Positions 35,464 through 50,558 are shown, counted from the stretch's first letter. The stretch is 64,000 nucleotides of DNA from Colletotrichum lupini (GCF_023278565.1 NC_064676.1:5208001-5272000), one strand, 5' to 3'. Notes: generated from the sequence alone by a model not told the origin. Numbers and translations: made by a program.

Positions 35464-38164
35464 TTACAGTTGCCTCAACCACTTGTGCTTCGAAAGCTTT
35501 CTCAACACCATGTCTTTAAGTTTGTAGTATACGGCCCAGAAATCCAAACGTCTCAAAGCGAGGTTCAATTCCCTCAAGTCGTCTTCGAAAGCATTGTACC
35601 GAGCCTGAGGGTCCGACCTCCTCAGACGTTCCATCGCGTCACTGAAATCCCTTATAGATTGATCGCTAACTCTCTGCCCGTTCGAACGTAGAGTAAAAGG
35701 GTTCGAGGCCGGGCCTCGCACAATGTAGATCCCTAGGCTAGCCAAAAGACCAGCCGCGACAGCGATCCAGAGCCACGTGCAGAGACTTCTTCGAATGGCT
35801 AGTCTATCATGTCGGCTGTACGTCGTGGGTCTGCGTCGCATCTCGAGCTCGGTGAGGGCCCAGAAGAGCAGGGCGCACGCTGGTGGCACTAGAGCATTCT
35901 GTAAGGTAGTCACCGAGCGCCACGCGGACGGAATCTCCCATAAGAGAGACATGTACACCGTGGCAATGAACAAAACGAGTACTGATGGGTTGTGACCAAG
36001 ATCGACTGGGTGCCTCACAACATCGAGAGTTGCTGCCGCGGCGCCTGAGAGCATCTGGCTCCAGGATTGTGCGGCTGGCGCCCGCCTCGTGTACCTGACT
36101 GGGGAGAAGGATCGGGTGACCCTGCCGGTGCTGCTGCCGCGGCCGCGGAGCGAGGGGTCCATTCTAGAGGCCAATTGTACCGACGTCTGTCTGATTCGCA
36201 ACGTGGTAGCGATGTCCTGTCGAATACTAGCAAAGGAGACCATATATCCGACACCGCTGGAACGAGCGACCAAGACGCCAAGAACGCGTCTCGATCTATC
36301 GTCGACGATCCAGGAGCCCGAATCTCCTGATTGAAAACCTGCCAGATCGAGATTAGCAAAGTGGCCATTGCTGCAATGCTTGGGGAAAGGTTGAGTCTCG
36401 GGAAGCCATACCTCGACTAGAGGCCTGTACCTCAACCGTCCAAATTTCTTGCACTCTTTCACCACCGCCCGAGATCATGAACGAAGAGTTTGGGCAAAGA
36501 TGGCTACGCACCAACCCTGTCATTCCGGAAACTGCCCACACCGTTTTCTGGGACGGCGGCGTGTCTGGATGATCGTGGTCCACGAATACCTGATTTAGAT
36601 CAGGGCAGTAGCTTTCGATGAAAGGATTCTGCCACATTGGTGGTTTCCCTGCGCCATCTGGGATTCTATTTAGAAGCAATAGGTTGGCTTCCACCGGTAC
36701 AAGTAGCCAGTCGTCCCCGCTCCGTAGTCTGTCTTCATCGATTCGGCACGTGATGTATCCCTCCTTGGTCGTCAAGTCTTCAGGCGTGATGTGACTTGCG
36801 TTTGTTGCTTGTATCATGTCTGCAAATGACCGCTCTGCGGTAGATTCTTCCTTCTCTGTCGAGGCCTTACTCCTCATTTCCCTCGTGGATCCTGCCCCAT
36901 CGTTGAGGATATCCTCTTCCATTGACGCAGTCTCGTGAATCTGACCCGCGGTTTCGCCCCTCGCGCTCTCACCATCGTCCGAAGCAAAAGAAGTAACCGA
37001 ATCCGAATCGCCACAAACAATGTCACCATCAAAGATAAAGAGCGAGCCCATATCAGAATCGCTCTCATCGTCAACCGAATTGTCTGGAGGTTCATCCTCG
37101 TCATCGGGGGCGTGGCTCGTTGTAAGAGCGTGGTATTTGCCCCTGATCGATAGAAGGCCGCCGATCGTTGACGTCCGCTGACCTAGGTTGGAGGATTGGA
37201 CAACGATCAGACAGCCGCAGAGAGTGCGGGCTTGTGCCGGATCGCGAATCGCACACGCAGCTTCGAGAGCTGTGCGACGGACTCGCTCCTTGTGGTAGCA
37301 TAGATCGAGTGGGGAGAAAACATGTCGATTCTCGGGCCTTGACATGATCTTGTGAAAGAAGCGAATCTCATCCCACCTGTTCAGACCGACGATCCGGATG
37401 AGGGTTATGGTGTCTCTCGTCGCGTCCGCCGTGCCTGTCGCTGCTATTGTTTGACTGGACCCATACGCAGACGATATGGAGACGAGGCTGGGCACAATTG
37501 TTGGCAGAGTGAACTCGGATTTAGCGAAGAGTTGATGTCTTTGAGCACTCAAGGTAGTGACGAAACGCTTCAAGACATCCTTTTCTTCCGATGTGAATGC
37601 GGTGTTTGGGTCAACTTCTGCTTCAGGGCTGAGTCTCTTCAATCTTGCCGGTCGCAGAATCACTCTTCGAGGCTTTTGTGGTAGATTTGGTGTTGCGGTT
37701 GGTTCCGTCAACGGCGTTGTCGTCTGTGGTGAAGCGGTTTCTGCAGGATGGCTTGCTTCAAGAGGAGTTTCTGTTGGGCTGGATTCCACTGGGAGAGACT
37801 CTACTGGAAGACAATCAATCGGATGAGAGTCTTCAGGTGGAAGCTTCATGAAGGAAGGTTCCAATTTTGGAGTTTCCACACTTTGAGGCTCCAGTAGTTC
37901 CGTTGGGAGAGGTGTAATCGGAGGTGTCTCTTCATCCGCCGAACCAAGATCGACCACGTTCTCTGAAACCGAGTCGTCGTCTGCGTCGCTGTTACCACTA
38001 GAGTTGTCGCAAATCAATATCTTCCTCACAGGTTCAGGCTGGTGAATAGGTGCTTTCGCAACCATTCGGACCAAACCTATCTGGACGACCCAGAGAGTGA
38101 TCCCATAAAGAGTGAAGCCGGGGCCCTCCTCCAGGGGTTCTGAATCTGTACAGCTCTTTTCCAT
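35464..38164 (-). CDS. Membrane-anchored trypsin-like serine protease homologue (875 aa)
   Basis: Two exons on the minus strand, 38164-36412 and 36338-35464; the 73-bp intron (donor GTATGG, acceptor CAG) joins two frames into SSRGFQSGDSGSW. Residues 52-165 are acidic and Pro/Glu/Ser/Thr-rich with short repeats (LPVES, PTETP). A chymotrypsin-like fold is suggested by STIGGLL...YHALTTSHA (His351), GDDWLLVPV (Asp485) and SGDSGSW (Ser591), in the correct H-D-S order. A long acidic, Ser-rich insert (residues 353-447) separates His and Asp. Three hydrophobic segments (about 703-720, 733-750, 769-791) anchor it, followed by an 80-residue helical basic tail. Such GDSGSW proteins are frequent, variable and uncharacterised in filamentous fungi; activity is inferred. 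It is divergent from a second membrane-anchored gene. Confidence 0.75.
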
Positions 38165-38647
38165 GACTGCTTCGGTTATGGATCTAGAGCTGAGACCTGT
38201 TGGAGAAGGGTGTCGATATCGCCGTGTTGAGCAGAATAGGTTAACGATCGCATTGGTCTAGACAAGTGACGCTACCTGGCAGCTGATCTCTGGTAATAAA
38301 TGATAACCATCAGAGATGGAGTCGCGAGAAATGGGGGTTGGGGATCTAATGAGGCTGTGAGACACCAAGACTTCACAGGGCGACGTATTTCATGCACTAC
38401 GGCCGGTATCACACCGAACGGATTAATTGGCCTGTGTCACTAGTAATGCAGTCATGTGGCACCGAGAGCGAGGATGCTGGCCGTGAGATCCTCAGCCTGG
38501 TCTGCGGATCCCAGACGAAATTCCTTTCAGCAGGAATCCTTCCTCGCAGATCTCACCTCGCAGATCTCACCTCGCATTCGTTATTCTTCCTTACCAACGC
38601 TACCTAGCTAACATACTGCCGATGATCAATGCCCTCCACCCGAGAAG
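38165..38647. promoter_or_regulatory. Shared divergent promoter region of the protease-like/membrane-protein pair
   Basis: A 483-base spacer between the ATGs at 38164 and 38648. It should hold both promoters and contains a short tandem repeat close to the right-hand gene. Confidence 0.5.
38542..38576 (+). repeat. Tandem 14-mer CCTCGCAGATCTCA, 2.5 copies
   Basis: Two exact copies (38542-38555, 38556-38569) and a half copy lie about 70-105 bases before the ATG at 38648, thus in the probable leader or promoter. Each copy contains AGATCT. Confidence 0.85.
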
Positions 38648-39749
38648 ATGGCTGATAGCGACAACCGATCTGATGATAGAATCATCGCAGAATCGATATG
38701 GGGACCATGCGAATCAAGCCAAGAGAAACATCTTGCCAGGTTCCTTGATCATTGCGCGCTGCAGCGGCTGTCACTCTGTATCGACCAACCGAGGACGGGG
38801 GACTCTACAAATGAGATAGCAGGAGCCATACGACTACTCCGATCGAAGCCCGCAGTCCGGAAAGATGAGATTCTGAGCCGGATGTCACCAAACCTGAGCA
38901 GACTGGCATACCTAGATTGTGCCGTCCGCACAATGCTCATGACGGAGTGCGAATCGGAGGGCACCGCAGCTATTGGGAGCGGCAACGTCCTTCGGTGGGC
39001 TGAGAGCGAGACATTGACGGATTACCTGGGCCGAATCTATCCCCAGTCAACATCGATGGACGTTCCTAAAGACCTCATCGACTTGAAAAACCTCAGATGT
39101 CACATTCTAGCTAGGGACGCTGGTATTAAGATCCAACAAACAGAAAAGCTTTCTGATCACCTGTACCTCAGACACAGCCCAGGGAGTAAGATCCTCCTTG
39201 TTTTCTCTCACCGAGCATTCCTCGAACATAGTCGGGAGAGATTGAGCGTAATCCGCCAGGATCTGAGCCACTCTACAGATGAGGCATTATCATTGTGAGT
39301 ATCTGACGAGATCACCACCAATGTCCGTCTTACTCACATGGTGATCTAGAGGATGCCTACCTGCAAAGCTCGTCGATGAGACATTGAGAAGTTACAACCT
39401 CCTCTTCCCGCCCATCGGAAACGCCAAATCTAGGAAGCTCTTACGGGAATGGGTTAAGCGTGAAAGACTAGACGAAAGCCTCTTGAACCCCTCCTTCGAC
39501 CATTCCAAGAGAGACCCTCCCCGGACTTTACACGATCTCTACGAGGATTTCCCATACTGGGCCCCCCAATTGGCCCGTCTACTGGAAGAAGTCGATGATC
39601 CGACCCCGACAACACGGTGGGAGAGATACGCAGAGCGGAGAAAGTCCCACCGGCACACATACAAGTGCGCCATCGCCGCGCTTGTAGTGGCTGCCGTATC
39701 GGGGACGCTGGCGACATTGTTGGCGGCAGTTCAAGTATGGATATCGTAA
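38648..39749 (+). CDS. Fungal accessory protein with C-terminal membrane anchor (348 aa)
   Basis: Two exons, 38648-39294 and 39350-39749, with a GTGAGT donor and a TAG acceptor; the frame runs through the join (LSLGCLPAKL). The first 310 residues are soluble and mostly helical, with a conserved-looking middle (NLRCHILARDAGIKIQ, YNLLFPP) and the sequence WAPQLARLLEEVDDPTPTTRWERYAERRK just before a basic segment. The last 25 residues form one or two hydrophobic helices (AALVVAAVSGTLATLLAAVQVWIS). This tail layout, basic residues and then a short hairpin ending in QVW, is frequent in uncharacterised fungal proteins often found near incompatibility-type genes (family memory, not searched). No enzymatic motif is visible. 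The partner gene across 483 bases is also membrane-anchored. Confidence 0.78.
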
Positions 39750-40534
39750 TGTGGTTGGGACAAGAATACCAACAAGACACTGTGTTAACTCGAGTCTGCC
39801 GTGGTTTCGTGTAGAGACAGAGAGAGAGAGAGAGAGATTCACTGTTATTCGTGCTTAGAACGTGGAAAAATCTAGTATGCCGTTTATGATGGACTCAAGC
39901 AAGTCACGGCACGGCACACTGAAGAAGTGTTGATCATTCGTCATCATTGCGACTAGCTAGCTAGCAGGCCAAGAGCCAGACTCTCTATCTTCCTCCGCGT
40001 CTGTGACCCGCATGAAACCCTCGCATACGAGGGACATACATTAGGTATCGATCCATCCAACGCCTGAAACGAACAAAAACAAAGCCAATGATAGCCTAAC
40101 CCCTCTCGAACACTTAGGCCCCGTCCATTCCGTACAGTCTGGCTTGCAAGAGCAGCTCTCTAAAGGTGCAGAGGCCTCGTCATTGCAAGGAGAGCGAGAG
40201 CTAGACAAAGCTCGTGGCGAAGGGGGTGTGAGCGGGTAAGACCGTAGACTACGTCTTCAAAACTCAGTGTGTACTTTTCCCTCCGGTACAATGCATGCAA
40301 GAAGAAAAAGAAAGTGGACCAAGTTGGTATCTGCGAGCTTCCACGAGTAGGCTCGCTCGCCAATATGGTCGGCAAAGCCAAATCGCACGGCTCTGCAACC
40401 GGTGTATATACTCTGACAGGTTTTATGGGCAACTTTAATATGCTACGCGAGCATCATGGATGACAGTAGCTAGGCTACTTGAAGCCATGTCGAAAGGGCT
40501 GATGAAAAGGCTTCTTTCCGAAACTGGCGGACCT
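39750..40534. other. Convergent intergenic spacer
   Basis: 3' sides of the anchor-protein gene and of RPA34.5. Apart from the AG microsatellite listed separately nothing is seen. Confidence 0.6.
39819..39837 (+). repeat. AG dinucleotide microsatellite
   Basis: An uninterrupted run of AG repeats, about nine and a half units, in the 3' spacer of the anchor-protein gene. Confidence 0.95.
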
Positions 40535-43017
40535 CTAGGCGCCAGGCACCGGGACGGGCGTTTCCTTCTTGCTTGACTTGGGCTCATCTGTCTTCTCCGA
40601 CTTTCTCTTCTTGCGCTTCTCCTTCTTGGGCGTCTCCTCGGCTGCGGGAGATGACTTGGAGGGGATTTGCGGAATTGGGACAGCGGATTCGCGACGAACA
40701 CTGGGTGGAAGAATAGGTGTCTCCTTGCGGGTCGAAGCAGGTTCATCAGCCTTGGACTTCTTGGAGCTCTTCGACTTCGGCTTCGGCGTCGAGGTCTCGG
40801 GGGCCGGGCTGGATGCAGCGGGGAGGCTCGAGAAGGAAAAACCGGGCTTGGGGACGGTCGGCGGGGGAATGGCCGTCACCTTCTTCACAGAGCCCTGAGC
40901 GGGAGTATCCTGGGATGAAGCGTCACGCTTGACCTTCTTAGCCTTCTCCTTGGATGACTGGGCCGGGGTAGATTCCTCGTCTGTGGGCAACTTGCGCTTA
41001 GATGCCTTCTTGGACTGGCTGGGAGTAGCAAGAGTCGGCTTGGGGTTGGATCCCACACTCGAGATGGACTCGATGCTATCACGTCGCTTCTTGCTCTGCT
41101 TCTCCTTGGTCGTGGGCAGAGGCTGCGAGTTGGGTACCTCGATAATGGTAGATTGAGAGTCCTCGACAGGATCCTTAGCGACCTTGGACTTTTTCTTATC
41201 CTTCTTCGAGCTCTTGGGGGTAGGCTCGTCGATATCCATGGCATCACCTGCCGGAGCTGCGGGAGCGGATGTGTGCTTAGACTTTTTGGTGCGAGTCGGC
41301 AGAGCAGGTGTCGAGGTCATCTCGACATCTTCGTCGGAGGATTCGTCAAAGCCGATCTTTCCCATCGGAATGTCGTCGGGGACACCAATAGGGTGGAAGC
41401 GAGCTCTCAAACCCTGCGGCTGGGGACGAGGAAGGGTTGGCTGAACGGGCCTGGGAGCGCTGGGCTCGCTACCAACCAACTGGGTCACGCGCTTGACATG
41501 CAGAACCTTGTCGACCTTCCTGGGGGCTAAGCTGTGGCGTTAGCAATTTGACCTAATGCGCTTGTTCCGTCCTCCTTACCTGTCTCATAGCGATTGCCCT
41601 TCTTGTTGGGAATGAGAAGCTCTACTGCAGTGGCACCAATGTCGAAGCCGACAGTGTAGTCCTCCGAGTTGTGCTTGAAAATGGCGTCTCCCTTGTGCGC
41701 CTTGTCCAAGGGAATCTGAAGCTTCTCCACAATGTTGATGGGGATGGAAGCGGGCGCGGTGAAGTACCAGAGCTGCTTGCCGTCGAGCTTGGCCTTGGTG
41801 AAGAAGTCGGTCATATCCTTGCCATCCTCATCGCCTTGCGCCTGTCTCAGAACGAAATCCTTGCCAACGAATCCAGGAACGTTGAGGTCCTTGCTGTTAC
41901 GTCTGGGGGCAACAGCAGCGGCAGTCTCCTTGTTGGTTTCTTCCTCCTCATCAGAACTAGAATCTTCCTCTGCATCTTCCCCTCCCTCTGCGCTCTCCTC
42001 GCCACTGCTGGAACTTGCCTCGCTCGAACTGGTCGAGGCCGGCTTGGTTGCCTTCGCACCATTGACCGCGGGCTTGGCTTTAGGCTTGGTCGTCTTTTCG
42101 ACCTCGCTCTCGGAATCACTCTCAGAATCGCTGGAAGAGGTTGTTGACGCGCCATTGGCAACTGGCATCTTCTTTGTGGCATTCTGCACTGGCTTCTTCG
42201 CAGTCGGCTCGCTTTCGCTCTCACTGTCACTTGAGGACGAGTCTGTGTCGGCCGCCGCCTCTTCCGCTGAGGACTCTTCGGAAGAGCTCTCGGGCCTGAC
42301 TGGTGCTTTCTTGGTGGCAGAGGGCTTCGCGTTGGAGGTCTTGTGTTCGACGTCGCTATCGGCAACCTCATCGGCCTTGTCGCGCTTGGCCTTCTTCAGA
42401 GGAGTGCTGGCAGATTTGCTCGACGCCATCTGGCCGTTAATCTTGGCGAAGAAATCGGGATTAACGGGGCCACCATCATCGTCGCTGCTGTCACTGTTGC
42501 TGGAGCTGTCGTCGGAATCGGACTCCTGAGCACGAGGGTCGAACTTTTCGGCCTTCTTGGCCTGCGTGCCTCGAGCGAATTTGCTCTTGGGCTTTGCGAC
42601 TTCTTGGCCTTGCTTCTCGAGAATTGCGCTCAGCGAGTGAACGCCATCAAGCTTGCGTGACGACATCGTGCCTGGTGTGCTTCTGGAGACAAGGCGAAAT
42701 GCTGGCGTAGAAGGAACTGAGGGCGTCGAAGCGGCGGGAATGGCTGGGACAGGAATTTTTCGAGGGTCTCGCAAAGATTCAGAAATCTTTGCAGGGATCG
42801 CACGGACCCGAGGTGGGGTCGCGGTGGTAGCGGGAACCGCGACGCGGTGAGAGCTAACCCGCCTGCCTGCCGCGCTTCCGGGGGACTTAAAGTGCGTTGG
42901 CGTCGGCGTGTGTGTCCGGATGCGCATGAAGGATTTTCCAGCGCGGTTTTTCGGTGTGAGAGCTTCACCTCCGAATCTCATATCGCGATCGCGGAGTCCG
43001 ACGGATTCGCCTGCCAT
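40535..43017 (-). CDS. RPA34: RNA polymerase I subunit RPA34.5-like protein (809 aa)
   Basis: Two exons on the minus strand, 43017-41580 and 41526-40535, with a 53-bp intron that falls inside the conserved domain (NRYET|APRKVDKV). The recognisable part is LWYFTAPASIPI...AVELLIPNKKGNRYETAPRKVDKVLHVKRV, the RPA34.5 domain that dimerises with RPA49 and helps RNA polymerase I transcribe rDNA in the nucleolus. On both sides are long disordered regions: acidic Ser/Asp/Glu runs before the domain and Lys/Pro/Ser-rich basic tracts after it, as in nucleolar proteins. The protein is much longer than the yeast subunit (233 aa). The ATG at 43017 (MAGESVGLRD) is the first in the frame with good context; an internal ATG (MSSRKLDGVHSLSA) is an alternative start and would remove the N-terminal 120 or so residues. 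It is head to head with GRC3. Confidence 0.85.
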
Positions 43018-43447
43018 TTCGAATTGACGCCCACAGTGCTCGATTGAACGAGGTGTTGTCAGTTTGACTGTGGTAGAAATTGAGCAAAATTCTGCGTGTG
43101 AGTTTGGCCAGTTGAGGTTGCAATGAGTTGAGATAAGAAGAAAAAAAAAGAAAAGCTGACCTGGCGTTGGCAAGGTGCAGGAAGAAGGTAATTTGCGAAA
43201 AGGCAGTCACGACCCGGGGTGGCTACCGCCTCATTCAGACTGTGAGAGGAACCGTAACGTACCTAAGGTACCGTTTGAGCAAAGTCGGGAAGGATTGTGC
43301 CTTCCTGAGGTTATCTTGGTGTAGCTGCTCGGCAGGCACAATCAACATCTCTCCTGCCGTTGCACGGGATCAGTCTTTGAAAGATTCCTCTTTGATATCG
43401 ATACTGCTGTAGAAGACTTTTCCCCATTGCTACCAGAGAAACCCAAC
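43018..43447. promoter_or_regulatory. Shared divergent promoter of RPA34.5 and GRC3
   Basis: A 430-base spacer between two ribosome-biogenesis genes. On the RPA34.5 side a GTCAGC donor followed by a long pyrimidine tract and CGCAG suggests a 5' UTR intron (about 43162-43094). A near-palindrome GTACCTAAGGTACC lies at about 43259-43272. Confidence 0.55.
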
Positions 43448-45898
43448 ATGGCGACGCCAAAGCGACGGAAGGTCGAGACATCTGAGGGCTCAAGGCGTGA
43501 GTTGTCACCCCTTGTGGTGCTTCGCAACATCGTTTTCACTTAAGGAACGGCTAACAGCCGAATAGCAATGAGCGCATTTGCTTTGAGACAACAATTGCTT
43601 TCAGCGAGCCCGTCCTTGTCTCCAGCACCTCAAGCCGAATCTCAGCCGGCCCCTGATGCCCAAGTATCAACTCCCACGCCCACACCCAAAGCACGGTCTC
43701 CCGCGAAAGGAAGATCCTCAAAAAGGGTCGCCTCTACCGAGGATGAAGCAATCCAGCACACGCCACAGACGAAGCCGGGGCAGAGTGCATCTGCGCCAAT
43801 AGCAGGAGCGACAGAATCCAAGTATAACCTCTCCACCTCGTCCTGAGAGCCCCCTCTGATGACTTCGCAGTAGCCCTACGGCAGATCCTGACGAGATCAA
43901 CCCGTCAAAGATTGGAACTCAGCAGTTCTCGACGTTCAGGCCGAGTAAGAGCAACTCCCGCAGAGTGGCAGGAGGCATTCTAGAGCTGAGACTTCATGAC
44001 AGCGAGGTAAAGACTTCCTTGTATGCGATATTAGTTGTTTCATTGACAAGTCAAGCGTTTCCTGGTGCTCGGAAGCTATGGTATCAAGGTCCTCGATGGT
44101 GAGATCACTATAGCAGGGGCGAGCGTTCGACCTCCAGACGGCATCAAATGGGTTCATGCCCCTCACTGCCATGCGATCCCCGTGCTGCGCTGCTCGGAGG
44201 AGACTAGACTTGAACTGCATCCTCATCCACAGGGTGCAAGTCTGCGCAAGCTTGAACGGCTTTCGCCTCTCTTCCGAAGTTTGTGGCATGAGCCTGAGGG
44301 CAAAGCAAGCAAACGAGGCGCAAAGACCGATACCTACAGGATTGTGAGTCAAGATCCTGGACGGCTCGAATCCATCACATACTAATACTGCACAGATTTG
44401 TACCTCTGAAGACGCGCCGAAGCGAGCTCTGATCCAAGATCTGCGATCGCATCCCGCCTGGAACAAGAAATTGGCGGGGCTAACGAAGGCGAAACCAGAC
44501 CAGCCTGCCCTCAGCGTGATGCTTTGCGGCCCCAAATCGTCCGGCAAATCCACTTTTGGCCGTATACTGGGAAACCGGCTGCTCACGGGCGCTGGCCAAC
44601 AGACTCGAACCCGGAAAACACCACCATCAGTCGTTGTGATGGAGCTAGATCCCGGGCAGCCAGAGTATACTCCGGCAGGTACAATTGCCTTGGTTCAGGT
44701 CAGAGAACCCAACTTGAGTCCATCTTTTGCCCGCATTGCGGCGAACGAGCAGGATGTGACCGTTATGAGATGTCACTCAATAGCTTCGGTATCACCTGCC
44801 TCTGATCCAGAGCTGTATCTGGAGTGCGCACTCGATCTGTTTCAACGCTATCAAGACACATGTAAAGGGCTGCCGTTGATCATCAACACCCCGGGTTGGG
44901 TCTTGGGAACAGGACTGGACCTACTAAGTGAGCTCGTCTCGACGATCAAGCCAGCCGACGTCATTTACATGTCCGAAGACGGCCCTAGGGAGACCATCGA
45001 AGGCTTGCAAGCGGCGTGTAAGACGGCCTTTACGCTGCTTCCCTCGCAGCAGTCAGAATTCACTTCTAGAACCGCGGCACATCTACGTTCGATGCAGGCG
45101 TTGGCGTATTTCCACACCAAGAGAAACCCGTCGAATCAGCTGCTGTGGAACCCTACTCCGCTTTCATCATCGCCTCCTTTGATGGTCGGCTACAAGGGGA
45201 AGAACCGCGGCATCACTGGGATCATAAGTTATGAGTACCAACCGCCGGCAGACCTTCTCGCAGAGACCATCAACGGGTCTATCTTGTGTCTAGTCGAGAC
45301 CGAGGATGTCAGGGCATTCACTCGTCTAGCTAGAGAGAGCATTGACTCTTCCGCTGTGACATCAGGCGTTGACGTGATGGACGTTGATGGTGTCGCGTTG
45401 GACTTGGAGGCAATTATCGCCAGGACGCCTGAGGGAATCCCTTATATCCCAAACACCGATGCCCAAACTCTGGATCCACGATACGCGCAAACACTGGGCC
45501 AGGTGCTATTGCGAGGCATCGACACAAAGACTGGCGCACTCCAGATCCTCACACCCATTCCCCTGGAACGCATCGAAGCAGCCAAAGCAGCGGGCCGTCA
45601 CTTGTTGCTAGTCCACGGCAAGCTCGACTCCCCCGGCTGGGCGTACAGTGAAGACTTGTACTACCAGTCTTTCAACGGCAGTGATGTAGACAACTACAAG
45701 TATGACACGGTGGAAGTCATGGACGAGGACACTGAGAGCGACAAGTCAGACGAGGAGCCCGAAAACCTCGAGCTTGCTGGCGACATTAGCGACACGCCGT
45801 GGATCGAGGTCCTCCAGGGCCACGAGAAGCGTCCCGTGGGGTCGAGGGTGTGGAGAGTCCGGCGCGATCTCGGGCGGGCCGGGCCGGGCGTTGAATGA
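43448..45898 (+). CDS. GRC3: Polynucleotide 5'-hydroxyl kinase GRC3 (743 aa)
   Basis: Five exons (43448-43496, 43566-43821, 43871-44006, 44056-44343, 44396-45898) with introns of 49-69 bp. The N-terminus has a basic MATPKRRKVE, a likely nuclear signal, then the family's MSAFALRQQLL segment and a low-complexity linker. The central part RFLVLGSYGIKVLDGEITIAG is the GRC3/CLP1 N-terminal beta domain. The P-loop GPKSSGKST (residues 288-296) and VVMELDPGQPEYTPAG are the Clp1/Grc3 kinase Walker A and lid-associated motifs. GRC3 phosphorylates 5'-OH RNA ends and, with the nuclease LAS1, processes ITS2 of pre-rRNA and supports RNA polymerase I termination (family knowledge). The C-terminal 220 residues hold the Grc3 substrate domain and an acidic stretch near the end. 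Location is nucleolar. It shares its promoter with an RNA polymerase I subunit. Confidence 0.93.
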
Positions 45899-49233
<3,335 letters not shown>

Positions 49234-49921
49234 GATATTGCCAGATATTGATTCTAGGTACATAAATATCGGTCAATGAGGCGTGACAACTGTGAATGAG
49301 AGACATAGTTGAATGAACCCCTGCTGCAGAGCATTCACCTGCCATGTCGATGCTTGTAATTTGAGCTCGGGATATACGGTATATACCTCATCATTTTCCT
49401 AATTCGGGACCTGTTGGATCTCGAATCCCATCACAGAGTGTATAAGCTAATAGCTTATCAAATCTGAATTGTGTGATTAGGCAGACAGGGAGTGTCATCA
49501 TGCCGCAGGGGTTGAGGCATCAGAATCGGTATCTGTATCTGTATTGTACTGAGTATTGAAAGAACCATCATCACATGAGAGTTATGGATCATCAAATGAG
49601 CGAATCGGCAACGTGATTGGCTTTGAAGGGTAAATGCCTAGTCATGCCTCAAAGGCAAACGCTCTTGAGGTTGGACGCGTCGGGCTCAAGATTCCTGGCG
49701 CCGAGGATGGCTTAGGCGACGCGAGATATGGCCTCTCATTGGCTACCACTGAGGTAGGGCATCCCCCTCAGATGACAATTAGATGACCTGGCATCTCTGT
49801 GACTGCAATCAGTTTTCTCCTCCAACATCTTATTTTCATTTTCATACTACTTACTCAAACTTCCATTACATCTCGCACCTGCCTTCTCCCCCTTTTTCCT
49901 TTTTTTCCATCGTTTTCATCC

Positions 49922-50167
49922 ATGCTCTCTAGAAGTCTAGATGGAAACCCCCAGCCACCTCGAGAGTTTACCCACAGCGATCATGCGTCACAAATGGCTC
50001 AGCCCCTGACTCCCGATATCCCAAGCACAAAACCACGAAGCCATGCTATACTCCGCAGAAAAGATCATGACACAGACTTGGAAGAAAATGCAAACCTCCT
50101 CGATCACATCCCCGGCATCCCATCCAACACGCGATTCTCAGGCAAGCCCATCTCATCAACAACATGA
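49922..50167 (+). CDS. Candidate small protein (81 aa)
   Basis: An open frame of 81 codons after a pyrimidine-rich leader (CATCCATG start context). The translation is polar and balanced (LTPDIPSTKPRSHAILRR, DTDLEENANLLDHIPGIP), more protein-like than neighbouring frames, with no signal peptide or membrane segment. A second ATG at residue 25 is a possible start. I recognise no family. It could be a genuine small conserved gene or a chance frame. Confidence 0.3.
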   Translation: MLSRSLDGNPQPPREFTHSDHASQMAQPLTPDIPSTKPRSHAILRRKDHDTDLEENANLLDHIPGIPSNTRFSGKPISSTT

Positions 50168-50558
50168 GATGAGGTAGTCACGCATCATTCCTTGAACACT
50201 GAAAGGAAAGACAAGAAAGAAAACCCATCGATATCGCTCGCTCGCTCGCTCTCGTTTCTTCGTTTCCATCGCTTCATCACGATCCGCGGTTCTTCCCGAA
50301 AACCGGCTTTGTTTTGGTGTTGATGCCTCACTTTTGTGGCATGAAAAGGGTGGGGCTTCCGGCCGACCTCGGAAGTGAGGTCACCCCTGCGACTCCCATG
50401 CACGGACCACGCCATCACGTAAACCGACCCGCACAAACCTCACCAGAGGTTGAGATGACCGGGCAGGTTGGGGCGACCAGAATGATGATGAGGAGTCGCG
50501 ACGACTTGGTGCAGTATTTGCGGCCGACACTGACTTGAATTTCAGGGCGACTGCATCA

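Noticed and set aside
36353..36411. End of the protease-like gene as a 603-codon protein stopping at 36353
   Set aside because: A GTATGG donor and CAG acceptor join it to the downstream frame and create the SGDSGSW motif; two separate overlapping genes are far less likely.
41732..42529. 265-codon plus-strand frame rich in Ser/Leu
   Set aside because: Antisense of the acidic Ser/Glu repeats of RPA34.5; low complexity produces long open frames on both strands.
50233..50250. CGCT tetranucleotide repeat as a CRISPR-like or regulatory array
   Set aside because: Only a few perfect units, a simple microsatellite in eukaryotic DNA.
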